A stretch of 64,000 bases of DNA from Aulostomus chinensis (lineage: Eukaryota > Chordata > Actinopteri > Syngnathiformes > Aulostomidae): the NCBI GenBank assembly GCA_037954235.1, contig JBBMOA010000004.1, forward strand, positions 12,634,101-12,698,100, given 5' to 3'. Positions 26,635-38,306 of the stretch are shown here, piece after piece. Below the pieces are notes generated by a model that was not told the origin of the DNA, made no database searches, and saw only the letters and a list, made by a program, of their open reading frames with translations. Positions within the stretch are counted from its first letter, which is position 1; each line of letters starts with the position of its first letter. A program made the translations under genes and the position numbers.

Positions 26635-29600
26635 GTCCTCGCTGACATTTCCAGATGGTTGACTTCATGAGCCACTGGCTTACGTAAGTTTGTTAGGTGT
26701 TTTAATTGGAGCCCCGGAGTTCCTGTTACTGAGCCAATCTGTATTTCATGATGGCTTTGACACCCCCACACACACACCCACACCCGAGGCTGCTCACACA
26801 TCCACGGCACACACGCGTGGCTGTGTCGTCCGTCATGTTATCCATCCACGACTGGAAGCTCTACTCCTCCAGCCCCTCACATCCCAGGATTCGCTCCAGA
26901 AGGAGCATCGGAGGGGTCTGTGAGAGGCCTGCATGCCTGATCAAGCAGCTTTACATCCGTGCCTCTAAATCACTGTAATTAATCAACTTCAAAGCTGGAG
27001 ACTTTTGAACGTTACATCATAATTCGATACAAACGACACGTCAGTGTCATCTCTGGTCAAGCGATTCATTTTATGGTTTCAATCTGAGTGCAAGTGTTAT
27101 ATGAATACTAGAAAACTGAAGTAACCTGCGACTGCACATTGACGGAGCTGCAGCCAAGAGTTCAGTCTTGGCTGATAAATCCAGTTAGTTCCCGGCCAGT
27201 TATGCTGACGCCATGGATGTTTGAACTGGCTGAGCGAGGACGCAGATGCAAGACCCGCAGGTGACGTCAGCCTCCTCTCTTGATAATCACCTGAACCCTG
27301 CGGAAAATAACTTGCCAGCGTTGTGACACTCGGGGCCTCAGTTCCCACGCCAGCACCAGAGGAAGTTGTCAAAAGAGCAGGGGCGGCACTCAGTAAGGAA
27401 CCCCGTATCTGGACCGTTACTTTGAGGCATTAGTGAGAGCGATGAGGAAGAACTGATGAGGGCCCCCGGAGAAGAAGCGAGACATCTTCAGGATCCATGT
27501 CGGAGTCCAGATGTCCTGGGTTTCAGCGTCCCTGGGTTAGTGTGACCTGGAGGACATGGCTCACTTTGCTATTATCTGTTGGCAGATAATAAGATTCTCT
27601 GTATCCTGGGGAGGATTTTAGAGAAATATAAATGCTTGAGGGCTGCACGGTGGTGCAGTGGTCAGCACTGTGGCCTCACAGCAAGAAGGTTCCGGGTTTG
27701 AGTCCCGGCTCGGGCGTGGGATCTTTCTGTGTGGAGTTTGCATGTTCTCCCTGTTCCTGTGTGGGTTCTCTCTGGTACTCCTGCTTCCTCCCACCGTCCA
27801 AAGACATCAAGAGGGGACGAGGCTGATTGATACTCTAAATTGACCGTAGGTATGACTGTGAGTGTGAATGGTTGTTCATCTCTGTATGTTGGCCCTGCGA
27901 TGGACTGGCAACCTGTCCAGGGTGAACCCCGCCTCTCGCCCGTAGATGCTGGGATAGGCACCAGCCCCCCCGCAACCCTTACTAGTAAAGAATAAGCGGT
28001 AGACGACGATGGATAAACGCTTGTTTAATGCTGTAATTTGCTTCAACTACTCAAATATTGCATCAATTATTGAAGAAAACATGGAGAACAAACCTCTGGA
28101 CGATTCCAGTCCCTGGAAATGAGCTGCATGACGTCAGGGGGATTCTGGTGCAGCTGGAGATCTCTAGAGCAGGGGTGGGCAATCGTGTGCCATGGAGGGC
28201 CGTGCGTATACAGGTTTTCCTTCCAACCAAACACTTTGACAGGTGATTCCACAGATTAACACTCTTCTTTGGCTGAAGGTGTGTTAATCAGTGGAATCAC
28301 CTGTCAAAGTGTTTGTTTGGAAGGAAAACCTGCATACGCACGGCCCTCCATGGCACACGATTGCCCACCCCTGCTCTAGAACCTCTGGGTTTCACCTTCT
28401 TTTCTGTCTCTTGTGAATGACCTTTTTAACCGCGAAGATGTTATGGACCTTTTGTCTGGTTTTCCTTGCCAGGTCTGTCTGGCAGTATGAACTTTGACGA
28501 GTCCAGCGAGCACGAGGACGACGCAGAGGAAGAACAGCCGCGCTCCCTGTCCCCCAACGCCGACACCACCAGGCCTTCCTCGGCCACCAGCGCCAAGGAC
28601 ATTCCAGTGAGTGGCTCAGTCCGTTCACCCACAGTTGAGCCTGTAATCCTAATTGCAAAAATCCTCACCGCCGCCAGCAAATATTATGTACCAAGGCGGC
28701 GGCGGTGGCGTCAGTAGCTCACAAAAGTTCATGCACTGTTTCTACCCAGGAGGTGGTGACCAGCGGATCACCCAGCGCTGAGGGCTCGCTAATTGACGTG
28801 GCTAATTTGGAGGAGTTCGCCTTGCGTCCGGCTCCTCGTGGCGTCACAGTTAAATGTCGAATCACGCGGGACAAGAAGGGAATGGACCGCGGCCTGTACC
28901 CCACCTACTTCATGCACATGGAGAGAGAAGACGGCAAGAGGGTGGGCCGTCGCCCTGAGAGCTGTCGCTAACCAGCAGCGAGGCAGCACTAATACAGCAG
29001 ATCCTCTCTCTGCAGGTGTTCTTGTTGGCAGGAAGAAAGAGAAAGAAGAGTAAGACGTCCAACTATCTCATTTCAGTGGACGCCACCGACCTGTCGAGGG
29101 AGGGAGAGAGCTTCATAGGTAAACTGAGGTAAAAAACACACTTCCTACTACGCCAATATTTGACCACGCTTTTAACCATTGCCGTCAGAAAATTTGGATG
29201 ATTTTTTTTTGTTTGTTTCAAGAGTCCCCACCACGTTTCCAGCAGTAACATTGAAATCCCGGAGTAAAATGATAATCTCTCTACAAATATCACACTTACA
29301 GTCCTCACAATCACAGCGTCCGTCTCGATGAAGCAGTGCTTCGGATCTCGGTGCTTATTTGCCTCGTGGTCCATGGTGTCGTCTCAGCCACTCGCCTCCC
29401 GCAGAGGGAGAATTTAATATTGATCATTTTAACCTTCCAACACAGGAAAACAGGGCCCCATTTTTAAGAAATAGTCGATCAAAGTCTCACGTCCTGTGTG
29501 GCGAACAGCCGTAGTGAAGCCGTGTGAGGAATCCCCCCCTCATTCCGTGTCTCCTGCCAGGTCAAACCTCATGGGCACCAAGTTCACGGTGTACGACAAC

Positions 29601-30424
29601 GGCACAAATCCCTGCAAAAACCCTGGAGCCCTGCTGGAGGAGAGCAACACACGGCAGGAACTGGCCGCCATCTGCTACGTGAGTGAAAGACGCAGCGTGC
29701 ACGCTTCATTCAGGATGTGAGGTAACAATCTTCTCTGCCACTTAACAGGAAACGAATGTGCTAGGATTCAAAGGGCCGCGCAAGATGACGGTGATCATCC
29801 CGGGGATGAACATGAACTTTGAAAGAGTCCCCGTGAGGCCTCAGAACGTGAGTCCCCCCCGCCGCCGGAAGCTTCTCAGATCATCTTCATGTGTGCTTGT
29901 GGCCCGGAGTGAAAGATGCGACCTGGACTGAGCCTTGTTGTGTGTGTGTGTGTGTGTGTCCCCCCTCCAGGAGCAGGAGAGCCTCCTGACCAGGTGGCAG
30001 AATCACTCGCTGGACAACCTGATCGAGCTGCACAACAAGGCTCCCGTGTGGAACGATGACACCCAGTCATACGTGCTCAACTTCCACGGCCGCGTCACGC
30101 AGGCTTCAGTCAAGAACTTCCAGATCGTCCATGACAACGACCGTGAGTACTCCTCTCACTACACTCTGGACACACAGGATACTGTTCAACACTCCTTGTT
30201 ACGGCATTATGTATTTCTTGGCCCCCCCCCCCACTGTTTTTCCCACTGGTCGTCTTAACGCTGACCGTCTGCTTGGCTCTGTCCCTCCAGCCGACTACAT
30301 CGTCATGCAGTTTGGCAGGGTGGCCGAGGACATCTTCACTCTGGACTACAACTACCCCATGTGTGCTCTTCAAGCCTTCGCCATCGGCCTGTCCAGCTTC
30401 GACAGCAAGCTGGCTTGTGAATGA
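12843..30424 (+). CDS. tulp3: Tubby-related protein 3
   Basis: Phosphoinositide- and IFT-A-binding adaptor that carries GPCRs into the primary cilium and restrains Hedgehog signalling. Coding exons: 12843-12862, 22592-22643, 24711-24873, 25065-25298, 28473-28606, 28750-28941, 29016-29128, 29561-29678, 29749-29847, 29971-30142, 30291-30424; phases close to 476 residues. The 20-bp first exon (MSYYSI) precedes a basic helix [20 protein letters not shown] (about residues 17-36), the IFT-A-binding region. [15 protein letters not shown] and GIDGPAAFL (TULP3 hallmark) follow, then an acidic linker. The tubby domain runs from about residue 220: [86 protein letters not shown], ending [10 protein letters not shown]. 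Tubby-domain residues also resemble TUB, but synteny with foxm1-rhno1 and the IDGPAA motif favour TULP3. Confidence 0.95.
15816..16717 (-). mobile_element. 5'-truncated L2-type LINE with perfect 12-bp target-site duplication
   Basis: Element body 15828-16705 on the minus strand, flanked by TAGTATATTTAG at 15816-15827 and 16706-16717. It encodes the C-terminal end of a non-LTR reverse transcriptase: [76 protein letters not shown] and [18 protein letters not shown]. There is one frameshift at about 16460-16480. The 3' end has no poly(A) but ends in TTGCC repeats, typical of L2. Only about 880 bp remain, so it is dead. Confidence 0.85.
20278..20300. repeat. (CA)n microsatellite
   Basis: About 11 CA units in tulp3 intron 1. 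Confidence 0.9.
20550..20578. repeat. (TG)n microsatellite
   Basis: About 14 TG units in tulp3 intron 1. Confidence 0.9.
26606..26632. repeat. (TG)n microsatellite
   Basis: About 13 TG units in tulp3 intron 4. Confidence 0.85.
27641..28012 (+). mobile_element. Common teleost interspersed repeat, CACGGTGGTGCAGTGG family
   Basis: Starts GGCTGCACGGTGGTGCAGTG, passes through a tRNA box-B-like GGTTTGAGTCCC, GTGGAGTTTGCATGTTCTCC, CTCCCACCGTCCAAAGACAT and GCGATGGACTGGCAACCTGT, and ends in AATAAGCGG. This module is very abundant in fish genomes. I recognise the family but cannot assign it safely to a SINE or to a LINE tail. It lies in tulp3 intron 4. A second, inverted copy is at 50028-50401. Confidence 0.8.
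28162..28381. mobile_element. Foldback hAT-type MITE with 8-bp target duplication
   Basis: Body 28170-28373 (204 bp): two arms of about 93 bp that are reverse complements with about three mismatches, starting CAGGGGTGGGCAATCGTGTG. Flanks CTCTAGAG (28162-28169) and CTCTAGAA (28374-28381) form an 8-bp duplication with one difference. The CAGGGGTG terminus and 8-bp duplication of nTnnnnAn form are hAT hallmarks. No transposase is encoded. It ends 100 bp before tulp3 exon 5. Confidence 0.85.
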
Positions 30425-32047
30425 GCAGCCTGCTGTGCTCTCACGCCACCACCTTTCCTGCCCCCCCCCCCCCCCCCCAAAAAAAAAATCATCTGGAAGC
30501 TGACAGAAAACAGATATGATAGAGGACACCAGTCAGGGATGCTGGTGGTGCTCCAGTGGCTAATTAACAGCTTATTTCAGGAGCCATTTCACAAGTGCTG
30601 TCTCAGTATCCGTTTACCCAGCTGCATTTGAATGCACCATCCTCAGCTGGAGTCGGGCCTCCGGGTGCAAAAAAGGTCAGTCTATGACCACTGGGACCGG
30701 GTTGGCGCCCCCCCAAGCCGATCCAGGCCAGCGCGGACAGACGAGCTCATCCACGCAACGCAGAGTGAGATCTCACTCTACGCCTTTTCAATTACATAGC
30801 AAAGTTAACAAAGTGTCCTTCCCTCTGGCGCCACCTGCAGGACAAACTTCTAAGATTACATTCTAAAAAAAGTGCGTGGTTTTTTCACCCGCTCACCGTT
30901 ACGTCCCAGAGAACCAGGAGTTGCTGTTTGGTTTGATCCGCCGCCTCTTGCTAATTTTCACAAAATGTTTATGATCACGTTAACTTTCTTACTGTCGTGT
31001 GTGGAAAGCGCGTTTTTCGCGACCAGCCCGTTTGGGTCTTCTTTTTGTGTGCGTGAAAAAGTGACTTCTTCTTCTTCTTCTTCTTTTTTTAAATCATGTG
31101 ACTGTGATATTTCTCTTTGTCTCCGCAAGTTGGATGAAAGGAAACAAAAATGCTGAATTGCACATTTGAAGGGGATACGCGTGCGTGCTGTAAATAAGAC
31201 GCCATGTCACGTCTCATTTGTTTTAATGTAGTTGATCGTAGAAAACTAAATATCATTTACAAATGTGTGATTTTAAAAACAGCCGCCTTGTGTTTTTCTC
31301 GTGAAGACGAAGTACAAATACTCCGATCATTCAGAGGTCTTTGTCCGTCGGAAAACTGCCTGTCTATGGAATCGTGAGGGGAACCCGTGAGGACACTAAT
31401 ATTTACTTTTCTGTTCAGTTTATGTCTGCAACTGTAAAAGTACAAATTGAATATATATATATATAAATATGTGTATTAACACATTTCCAGTCAATTTTAG
31501 TTACCGTCCAGTACTAAGTTTTCTAGTAAATACTTCCCAAAAAAAAAATCTATAAAACTGCTTCTGCCTGGCGGCTTGTTCCAGATGTATCAGCAGTCGA
31601 GGAAACACCGTTTCGTTCTTCGGTACTCAAATCAGGAGGAAAGTGTGCAATGACAGCGAGAGGAAAAGCATTTATGGTGAATATTTTTACTACAAGAGAC
31701 TCCGGCGAACATTCTGTCGTTTCTGTAACAATCAGGTGCGTCGACATGGAAATATCCGTGCGCGTCACGGTAACGTAAACCTGCGAGCTGTTTTATTTTC
31801 ATAGATTTGATTCACAAACTGCAAACGAGCAAAGGAAAAGTACTTATTTTCACCCCTGTTAAATAAACAAAATAAAATATTTTCAAAACTAAACTGCGTT
31901 TGAACATTTTCACGACTCGACTGTGCAAGAGAATTTTTTTTTTTTTTTTGTGCTGCCAACTGCAAAACATAATATTTGATCAACGTTTCAGGTCATGTGA
32001 CTCGATGAGTGAACACTGATGGTGGGAAATTAGAACGTTTTTTACTG
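30425..32047. other. tulp3 3' UTR and convergent spacer to the PARP gene
   Basis: Contains a poly-C/poly-A run (about 30463-30488), a CTT repeat near 31070-31087 and TA repeats near 31451-31464. AATAAA hexamers at 31862-31867 and 31871-31876 could serve tulp3. TTTATT at 31792-31797 could be the minus-strand signal of the PARP gene, about 250 bp beyond its stop. No further gene is seen. Confidence 0.5.
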
Positions 32048-35000
32048 TTAAACTTCAATCTCGCTGGGCAGCTCTCTGTACTTGATGAGGTAGTACGGGT
32101 AGCACTGGCTGCTATCGAAAACTACAAACATGGTGGGCTGACCCAAGCTGTCCACGCAGGCGTCGTACAGATGGTACCGCTTGCTCTTGGAGCATAGCGG
32201 CGGGGGCCGGCGGTACTTGCTCTGTCCCACACTCACCTTCCCCACCAGGACTTTGGCCAGGAACATGTGGCGAACGCCGCCGGGCTCCCCCTTAGCCGAG
32301 AAGTTGTCGGACAGGGACGCAGCGGTGGCGAAGTAGGAGCCGTAACCGAGCGACGTCCCGTTGACCCCGGCCACGCGGGGGTCGAAGTTGTTGTGGCAGA
32401 TGTCCTCGGCGGCGTCTCTGGTGGTGCCGTGGAAGAGGTGCCGCTCCAACGGCTCGCTGGACGCGCCGCGCTGCTTCTGCATGTACGCCTTGTGTCTGGA
32501 GCCGGAACGCCAATGATAACGTCAACAATCAACAACCTGCCTCGCTCAGGAAGACGCGGGTTCTCACTAAACTCCAGCACAAAAGAAAGTAAATGCAACT
32601 CTGAAGAAATAAAACGCAAACAAAAAATAAAAGCAAAGACTTTTCCTCACTTTACGTCTAAAACTCTCAATATCTGAATCTGATTTTCCTCAAGCGAGGT
32701 TTTCTTGTTTATTCTCTGTTCGTCACGAGGGAACGATGAGGTAAATTCGTCATTTACGGGCTTTTCTTTAGTAATAAAGGAAAAAAAGAACTATCAAATT
32801 CACGATGTTTCACAAGTGCTTTTCAGTTTGTACCAAATGTAAATACTCAGAACGTTTATCAGTAAATATCGGTTCTAAATGATCCTCCAGCTGACGTCAG
32901 TCTAAACTGGACTCTAAGCTCAGCTTAAAGGGGTGTTAGACCTTTGGTACTTGTCCCAGTGGAGCCGGTTCTGGACCTGCGTGATGCTGACGGTGTCCAC
33001 TTTGGTCTCCGACAGACTCTTGTAGAAGAACCTCTGGACTCTCTGGTGGACCCGGGTACCCGGTGGAACCTCCACCAGGCAGTAGTCCTGCTCAGAGGCC
33101 AGATACCAGGCTGGAGGGTACCAGGAGCTGAAGTCCTCCAGGGGGTCTACGTTGAAGTTGTAGCCGGGGGGGTCACCGTCAGTCAGGGTTCCCATCCTGG
33201 GGTCAGAGGGGCGAGGTACCGGTCGCGTTCTTATGGAAATGAGCTCTGATTTAATAAAGTTCTTTCGAGCCTTTATGCCAGTTTTTGGCGTCACCTGGTT
33301 GCTTGGCAACGGATCTGCAGGTTAAGTTACCGTTAGCAGACACTTCAACATTTTCTTGTCAGCCCGGAAGCCATTTAAAGTGCACAATAAGTTAATTGAA
33401 CTAAACTGTTTTGGTTTAAAAACAAAGGTAGCAAAGAAAAATTAAAGTACCTTGAAATACTGGGACGCAGTTTAAAAATCTACTCCGCTGTGCAGTAAAG
33501 CAGCATACTGGACGCGTACTACCTCGTTCAGATACATTTAAGGGGATTTAACAGAAGCGTAGAACCGATTCTGACTCCGGAGTGAAAAAAGGCGGGAAAC
33601 CAACCGCAGGTGAGGCAGCATGGAGTCGGGGGCGCGGTAGGCGGGGCGGTGGCGGACGTCCCTCTGGAAGCCCGTGGTGACGTTGGTCTGAGTCATGGCG
33701 GTGAAGTCCACCTTGTACTCCTGCGACTGGATGGAGAAGCAACACTCGCTTTCCTTCCTGCTCATGTGGTACAGCAGGAGGGACGAGGTTTCCTGCCAGG
33801 AGACCAGGAAGAGCTGCAGGTACTCCATCGCAGTAAAGTACAGAGTACACAGAGTACCTGGTGTACTGCTGCCAGATGCACTCAAATACACTGAGTACCA
33901 GGCTGTACTATTGCCAGATACTATCAAACACACCAAATACCAAGTGGTTCTCTTGTCAGATACTATCAAATACACCAGATACCTGATTGTACTAATGCCA
34001 GATACTATCAAATACACCAGATACCTGATTGTACTCATGTCAGATACTATCAAATACACCAGATACCTGATTGTACTCATGCCAGATACTATCAAATACA
34101 CCAGATACCTGATTGTACTATTGCTAGATACTATCAAATACACCAAGCACCAAGTTGTACTCTTGCCAGACACTATCAAATACACCCAAATACCCGGTTG
34201 AACTCTTGCCAGATACTATCAAATACACCAAATACCAGGTTGTACTCTTGCCAGACACTAACAAATACACCAAATACCTGGTTGTACTCTTGCCAGATAC
34301 TATCAAATACACCAAATACCAGGTTGAACTCTTGCCAGATACTAACAAATACACCAAATACCTGGTTGTACTATTGCCAGATACTATCAAATACACCAAA
34401 TACCTGGTTGTACTCTTGCCAGACACTATCAAATACACCAAATACCAGGTTGTACTCTTGCCAGACACTATCAAATACACCAAATACCAGGTTGTACTCT
34501 TGCCAGACACTATCAAATACACCAAATACCAGGTTGTACTCTTGCCAGACACTATCAAATACACCAAATACCAGGTTGTACTCTTGCCAGACACTATCAA
34601 ATACACCAAATACCAGGTTGTACTCTTGCCAGACACTATCAAATACACCAAATACCAGGTTGTACTCTTGCCAGACACTATCAAATACACCAAATACCAG
34701 GTTGTACTCTTGCCAGACACTATCAAATACACCAAATACCAGGTTGTACTCTTGCCAGACACTATCAAATACACCAAATACCAGGTTGTACTCTTGCCAG
34801 ACACTATCAAATACACCAAATACCTGGTTGTACTCTTGCCAGACACTTTCAAATACACCAAATACTTGGTTGTACTCTTGCCAGACACTATCAAATACAC
34901 CAAATACCAGGTTGTACTCTTGCCAGACACTATCAAATACACCAAATACCAGGTTGTACTCTTGCCAGACACTATCAAATACACCAAGCACCTGGTTGTA

Positions 35001-36585
35001 CTCTTGCCAGACACTATCAAATACACCAAGCACCTGGTTGTACTCTTGCCAGACACTATCAAATACACCAAATACCAGGTTGTACTCTTGCCAGACACTA
35101 TCAAATACACCAAATACCAGGTTGTACTCTTGCCAGACACTATCAAATACACCAAATACCAGGTTGTACTCTTGCCAGACACTATCAAATACACCAAATA
35201 CCTGGTTGTACTCTTGCCAGACACTATCAAATACACCAAATACCTGGTTGTACTCTTGCCAGACACTTTCAAATACACCAAATACTTGGTTGTACTCTTG
35301 CCAGACACTATCAAATACACCAAATACCAGGTTGTACTCTTGCCAGACACTATCAAATACACCAAATACCAGGTTGTACTCTTGCCAGACACTATCAAAT
35401 ACACCAAATACCAGGTTGTACTCTTGCCAGACACTATCAAATACACCAAATACCAGGTTGTACTCTTGCCAGACACTATCAAATACACCAAATACCTGGT
35501 TGTACTCTTGCCAGACACTATCAAATACACCAAATACCTGGTTGTACTCTTGCCAGACACTATCAAATACACCAAATACCTGGTTGTACTCTTGCCAGAC
35601 ACTATCAAATACACCAAATACCTGGTCGTACTCCTGCCACCTGAAGCCGTTCCACCAGTAGATTCGCCATCTGGCGGGGAAGTGCGGGTTACTCAGCTGG
35701 CTGTCTGAGTTCGCCAGCCGCCTGACGCCGTCGTACCTGGAGGGGTCGTCCAGCTCCATCTCCTCAAAACTCAGGAAGGGGTCAGCGCGGCTGTGGACGC
35801 AGAACCGGATTGTCAAGACGAGGCCAAACGAAGAGCTGGGACCTTCGCACTCACCTGTCCTTGATGTAGACGCCGTCCCTGGTGACGTCACAGTAGACCT
35901 TCTCCAGGGTGATCTGGGACGGGAGGCTGATGTCCACCCACTGGTGTGAGTTCACGCACCACAGCTGCCAGTGGAAGGGGTACGGCGTGTGGTGCATCTT
36001 GCACTTCCTCCCCGCATCACATGACCCTAAAAGGAATCTGTCGCAGATCAGGATGTCAGGTGAGTTCCAGGTGTGAAACTGAAGGGAGGCTTTGGACCGG
36101 CAGGGCTTTGGGGTATGGATGGCAGGTGAGACCCCCTTCAGGGCCGAGGTGCTGGTTTGACGCTGGGTGATGAAGACGGGCAGGGAGAAGATGGGGACCA
36201 GGGAGCCCAGGGCCGTCTCAGGCAACAGCGGCTGGGGGGAGCTCAGGGAGAGCAGGACGGGCTGCTGGACCACCACCTTGGGAGGAGACACCGCAGCTCT
36301 ACTGGACAATGGAGTCTTCCCAGGCTCTGAGGTCACAGGGGTCAACTGAACAGCCAGGCTGTAGGGGCTGACGGTCCAGGCCACCTCCACCTGCTGGGCC
36401 TTCACTGCGTCCCACACTGGGAGGCTGGTGCTGACGTCGGCTGGGACCTCCAGCAGGAGCAGAGACGGACTCGGCATGGTGACACTGGAGGGTTCGGGCT
36501 GTGGTTCTGGGGGCGAAACACACTCGGACGTCCTCTTCATCCTCCTGGTGACCGGCGGGGTGGCCATCTTGACTGTGGGCATCAT
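32048..36585 (-). CDS. CCCH-WWE-PARP mono-ADP-ribosyltransferase, TIPARP/PARP12-like
   Basis: Predicted nuclear/cytoplasmic mono-ADP-ribosyltransferase. Exons: 36585-35855, 35790-35622, about 33822-33605, 33196-32942, 32495-32048; phases close to about 606 residues. The N-terminal 170 residues are Pro/Ser-rich. The single CCCH finger is CDRFLLGSCDAGRKCKMHH (about 181-199), followed by TPYPFHWQ as in TIPARP. The WWE domain spans RWRIYWWNGFRWQEYDQ and EYKVDFTAMTQTNV. The catalytic domain has RHLFHGTTRD (His), GYGSYFA (Tyr), MFLAKVLVG and PYYLIKYRELP. The third triad position aligns with Met in QPTMFVVF, where TIPARP and PARP12 have Ile; lack of Glu predicts mono-ADP-ribosylation. The acceptor of exon 3 is uncertain (33822 and 33813 both keep phase) because the intron before it is filled by the 42-bp array. 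Orthology to tiparp versus another fish PARP12-group gene is open. Confidence 0.85.
33847..35640. repeat. 42-bp minisatellite array (about 42 copies) built from a PARP exon-intron junction
   Basis: Near-identical 42-bp units fill the intron inside the WWE domain. On the minus strand each unit is 24 nt resembling the intron start (GTATTTGGTGTATTTGATAG plus four bases) followed by TGGCAAGAGTACAACCAG, which matches the last 18 nt of exon 2 (TGGCAGGAGTACGACCAG) at 16 of 18 positions. Units are most uniform at 34400-35640 and decay toward 33850. One extra base near 34190 shifts the register. Because 42 is a multiple of three, very long open frames run on both strands; these are repeat artefacts. 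Confidence 0.95.
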
Positions 36586-38306
36586 TTTTTAGGTTCAGGA
36601 CTTTTTTAGGATTGTTGAACTGAGAGGCATTAGCTAGCTCCGTTAGCTCGCGCTGGTTTGATCCAATTAAACATTCGACGTCGATTAAAACAAATTACCG
36701 CTCGTGTTTCGCAGTTAACGAGCTCATTGAGCAGAAAGCGCATAAACCGGTTTGTTCCGGTGGGCAGCCAGCAGAAGCTAATGGTTCAACTCGAGCCTCG
36801 GGACAAAGAAGCCTCAAACACTTTTTGAGGACAGAAGAGAAGAAACAAAATGAACAATTCTAAAGTGTTAAATAGGTCAAATAAAGTTTAGCACCTGAAC
36901 CGCGACCCGCGAGGAAGAGGAAGAGGAGGAGGACGAAGGGCCGCGATCAGCTGGGTTTGTTCCGTTGGGCCGCTGCGACGAAAACCACGGCTAAAAACGC
37001 AGTGTTAATATTTGTTAGTCCGTCGGGACGCATCGGTTTATCACGCAGTTGTTCCCCTGGAAGGAGACTCGCCTCTGCATGCGTTAACACTTCGGGTTTA
37101 ACTTGAAATTTATCCAATTTAAATGTCATTAAATGTTTTCATTCATCATTCACGTTGGACGGCTCGTTTGATTTTTTTTTTTTAAATTTACTATTTGTAC
37201 ATTTTATACATATTTATTTTGATGCATGCATGTTGCACTCTTTTGGTGTATTTCTATTTTATTTTTAAAATTTATTTCTATATACCTACCTCTTTATTCC
37301 CAGCAAGTTTTAAACTTCACACCAGAGTTGTGCAAAAGAAATAAAACTTAAAGTACATACATATGTACACATACACACGTATGTTTATATATATTTAGTT
37401 TCTACTATATACACTTGAAACATGGAAAACGTTAAAAAATACACAGAAATCACCACACTAATAAAAAGGTAACTACCTACCTCGATTAATCAAGAATCCA
37501 CTGAAAACTACATTTGAAACAATTAAGTCCACCAGCAAAATGTCTAAAATGCCAGTTTATGACTTCTTTTTTTTTAAAGTCCAACTACAACTAAAAATGT
37601 GTAATTTCTTATTTGTTAATGTTTGACCGTATGGAGAAATCTAGGGAACCATTTTTTTTCCCACTCTTGCAAATCAGGAAAGCCATGTTTTCATGTGGAG
37701 TGCAGATGGAGACCTCTAGCGGCCAAAAGTTGAACCTGACATGAAAAATACAGCTTCAAATACTGTGGAGGTGTTTTTTGTTTATATTTAACCATTTATT
37801 GTCTTCTTTCTCTTTAATTTATCCACCAGCTTTTTTTTGTGGTTGTTTTCAAGTGTTGAGATCTTTTATGAACAGATTTAAAATCCTAGAAATGTTTAAA
37901 ATAAACAAAAAAACAAGCAACAACATGGAGGAAAGTTTTGCCTTCTGATTTCTTTATTCTTTTTATAATCAACACACCCAAACTCCAGTGATTTGTAGTA
38001 TGAACACACAAAGCAGGCTGAGCGTCTTCACGGACAAAAATTACAGAAACTGTGCCATTTTTATTTATGAACCCATCAGACAGAGACACACCAGGACCTG
38101 AGCTAAACTCTGCGGCCACGTTTGTTCAGAACTGTCATAGAAACACAAGGACATTTGAACGAGATTAAAGTGCAAATGTATTAAGTTAGAATGTGCAAAT
38201 CATTAAATCTTTTAGCAAAAAAAAAAAAACATTCAAAAAAAGAAAAGTATCAAGAAAGTATTTGCAGGTTCTTCTACTAGTTCTCTATCCTCCTGAAGAA
38301 AAACTC
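36586..38306. other. PARP promoter side and TRIM 3' UTR spacer
   Basis: 36586-36970 is CpG-containing and presumably the PARP 5' UTR/promoter. 37130-37900 is AT-rich with no coding signal. 37715-37730 has the CTCTAGCGGCCA motif common in fish spacers. TTTATT at 37953-37958 is a candidate minus-strand poly(A) signal for the TRIM gene, about 350 bp past its stop. Confidence 0.5.

Noticed and set aside
33538..34185. 215-codon minus frame taken as one exon
   Set aside because: Only 33822-33605 is WWE-coding; the upstream part is degenerate 42-bp repeat and the downstream part passes the CG|GTTGGT donor.
34124..35891. Open frames of about 490-517 codons on both strands over the 42-bp array
   Set aside because: They exist because the repeat period is a multiple of three and the unit has no stop in several frames; both strands are open at once and the composition is purely periodic.
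36700..36720. Interferon-response element upstream of the PARP gene (GTTTCGCAGTT)
   Set aside because: Only one half-site resembles an IRF motif; the second GAAA half is missing.
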